NCBI RefSeq assembly: GCF_030864355.1 | Contig: NC_083398.1 | Span: 1,426,001-1,490,000, forward strand | Origin: Cutaneotrichosporon cavernicola | Taxonomy: Eukaryota > Basidiomycota > Tremellomycetes > Trichosporonales > Trichosporonaceae | Reading direction: 5' to 3' | DNA: 64,000 bases | In this document: positions 62,726 through 64,000 of the stretch, in pieces | Layout: the number at the start of each line of letters is the position of its first letter | Numbering within the stretch: position 1 is the stretch's first letter | Notes under the pieces: model-generated | Databases searched by the model: none | Seen by the model: the letters and a program-made list of their open reading frames with translations, nothing else | Told to the model about the DNA's origin: nothing | Position numbers and translations under genes: made by a program

Positions 62726-64000
62726 GGTGGGTGAGTGGGAGGATGGGGATGGGAATGGGAATGAGGACAGGAATGAGAAGTTCAAAGTCCAAGTTATGCA
62801 AGGGCGGTTCAAGGCGGCTGTCAGTCACTGGGCACGTCACTGGATTGGATTCAGCAGTTCTCCCGAATGAAGGCACTTGCCAGCTTGAAGGCTTGCTTGG
62901 GCATTGGGACTGGCTAAACTGCATATGCCGCACATGCTGCACATGCTGAATCATCGCTGACTCTACGTCCCTGTAGTTGAGTCGAGAGTCTGTGGGCAGT
63001 CCTGGCTGGGATGGTGGTCAAACTGGATCAGAGCGGAGTCAAGTTGGTTTGAGCGGCGCAAGCGGAGGGTGAGTCCGCTCATCATTGGACTGACAAGCTT
63101 GCAAGTACCGGCGGCATTGACACGTGGCAGCTTGGTTGGTTACCTCTTAGAGTAAAGTCAGTCCTTCGCTATCGCTGTTGCTGTGACTCATCTCTGATCT
63201 AGGATATTGGTTGGCTCTGGGGACAGTGGTCAGAATAACCTGTCAACTCTGTAAACTCATATAACGGCTTACTCACCATTAGGACTCCTTCGCCAGACTT
63301 GTCAACTCGACAACAGCTGCTTTCCGAGGTCCGCCCAACCGCGCCAAACTTCCGCCCCCCGCGAGACACGAACCACTGGGAGGCCGTGTGCGGCTTTGTT
63401 CTCCACAGCATTGGTAATGCTGGGGATACTCATCAAGCAAATCGCGGATCTCAACTGGCTTCGCCGTTGGGATCGGGGTAGTCTTCCCCTCTCCACATTC
63501 CATCACGCCCAGCCGGCGGCAGTTACTGCCCACACGAACCCCGTATCTCTCCGTGATAGTCGATTGGGACCATGTTGTGGTGTGTCATCCGAGTTCGGGC
63601 GAGAGCTTTTTCCTGGGTGAGACGCGCTCCTGGTCACACGTGACGAGAGGAAAATAACTCGAGCGCACGACAAGGCGCCCTCATCACAGTGTATCGCGTG
63701 ATGCTCCTGGATCGCAGACTAGAGTTCAAGCCTGTCCCGCGTCCGAGCTCGTTATCAATCTTGGAAATGCAGTCATGCGGTATCTATCGCGTCGCAACTC
63801 GAACCACGGCTCACGACACCCACCCAATCCTAATTCATAGGCACGAGCTATTAGATAATTGAAATCGCAATAACCTCTCAGGGTAACAATATGAAAGCCG
63901 TGATATGAAAGAGGACAGTCGTGATATGAAAGAAAGCACACCGACCCGTATTTCGAACCCCGCTCGTCGACAGGACTCGTAGCCGGGATGCCTCATGCAT
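62726..64000. other. Intergenic, right window edge
   Basis: Oxidoreductase promoter and further flank. Short frames only; no repeat or RNA gene that I can support. Confidence 0.4.

Noticed and set aside
63940..63985. TTCGAA-containing segment resembling a tRNA T-loop on the minus strand
   Set aside because: The flanking bases cannot form a T stem or an acceptor stem, and no A-box fits.

Overview
The window looks like nuclear DNA of a basidiomycete yeast, most likely a tremellomycete of the Trichosporonales type. This is inferred from gene content and gene style and was not checked by a search. The genes are GC-rich and dense, and are split by very short introns (about 30-60 nt, GTGAGT/GTACGT donors, a CTGAC/CTAAC branch site close to the acceptor). 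The proteins are fungal: Skn7-type response regulator, Sen34, Atp23, SAPS, Pho89, ING-type PHD protein, and Kre9/Knh1-like wall proteins. I saw no rRNA, convincing tRNA, transposon, CRISPR array or viral segment.

Layout, left half. tRNA wobble methyltransferase Trm9 (455-1591, -). DHA1-type drug/H+ antiporter (2615-4312, +) with a CRE-like palindrome and TATA box upstream. Secreted or membrane-anchored SGNH/GDSL hydrolase with an in-frame TAG (4768-6431, +), convergent with tRNA-splicing endonuclease subunit Sen34 (6528-7722, -). Skn7-like HSF/response regulator (8335-11330, -). Short-chain dehydrogenase with a 6-nt microexon (13135-14126, +). ING-type PHD finger protein (14500-15616, -). Mucin-like single-pass membrane protein (17141-18350, +). 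Atp23 (18626-19572, +). Unknown basic protein (19789-21579, -). Two tandem paralogous single-pass membrane proteins of unknown function (about 21980-23703 and 24943-26233, both -). AAAP amino-acid permease whose first coding exon is only the ATG (27709-29291, +).

Layout, right half. A weak proline-rich gene model (30238-30932). F-box-like lineage-type protein (31941-33701, +). Pho89 Na+/phosphate symporter (35036-36994, -), with a decayed inverted copy of its first exon at 37437 onward. A broken Gln/Glu coiled-coil locus (about 38279-39930). Tyr/Ser-rich prion-like ORF (40075-40635, +). TACO1/YebC mitochondrial translational activator (41378-42483, +). Peroxisomal acyl-CoA thioesterase (42872-44425, +). 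SAPS-domain Sit4/PP6 regulator (45224-48862, +). A divergent pair of Kre9/Knh1-like secreted proteins (49419-49999, - and 50592-51210, +). Unknown Ser/Pro-rich protein (52537-53901, -). Class 3 lipase with two N-terminal peptidoglycan-binding-like domains (56164-57648, +). Thr-rich secreted protein with dibasic sites (58221-59155, -). Gfo/Idh/MocA oxidoreductase (61422-62725, -).

The genes are ordinary independent eukaryotic transcription units, so neighbours do not imply operons. Loose themes are tRNA maturation (Trm9, Sen34), cell surface and secretion (GDSL, mucin-like protein, tandem membrane paralogs, Kre9-like pair, lipase, Thr-rich protein), nutrient uptake (DHA1, AAAP, Pho89), stress and growth signalling (Skn7, SAPS), and mitochondria (Atp23, TACO1). 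The most interesting loci are the tandem membrane paralogs, the start-codon-only exon and 6-nt microexon, the lipase fusion, the Pho89 relic, and two coding frames interrupted by TAG/TAA. Exon borders were read by eye. For most genes the phases and total length are arithmetically consistent.
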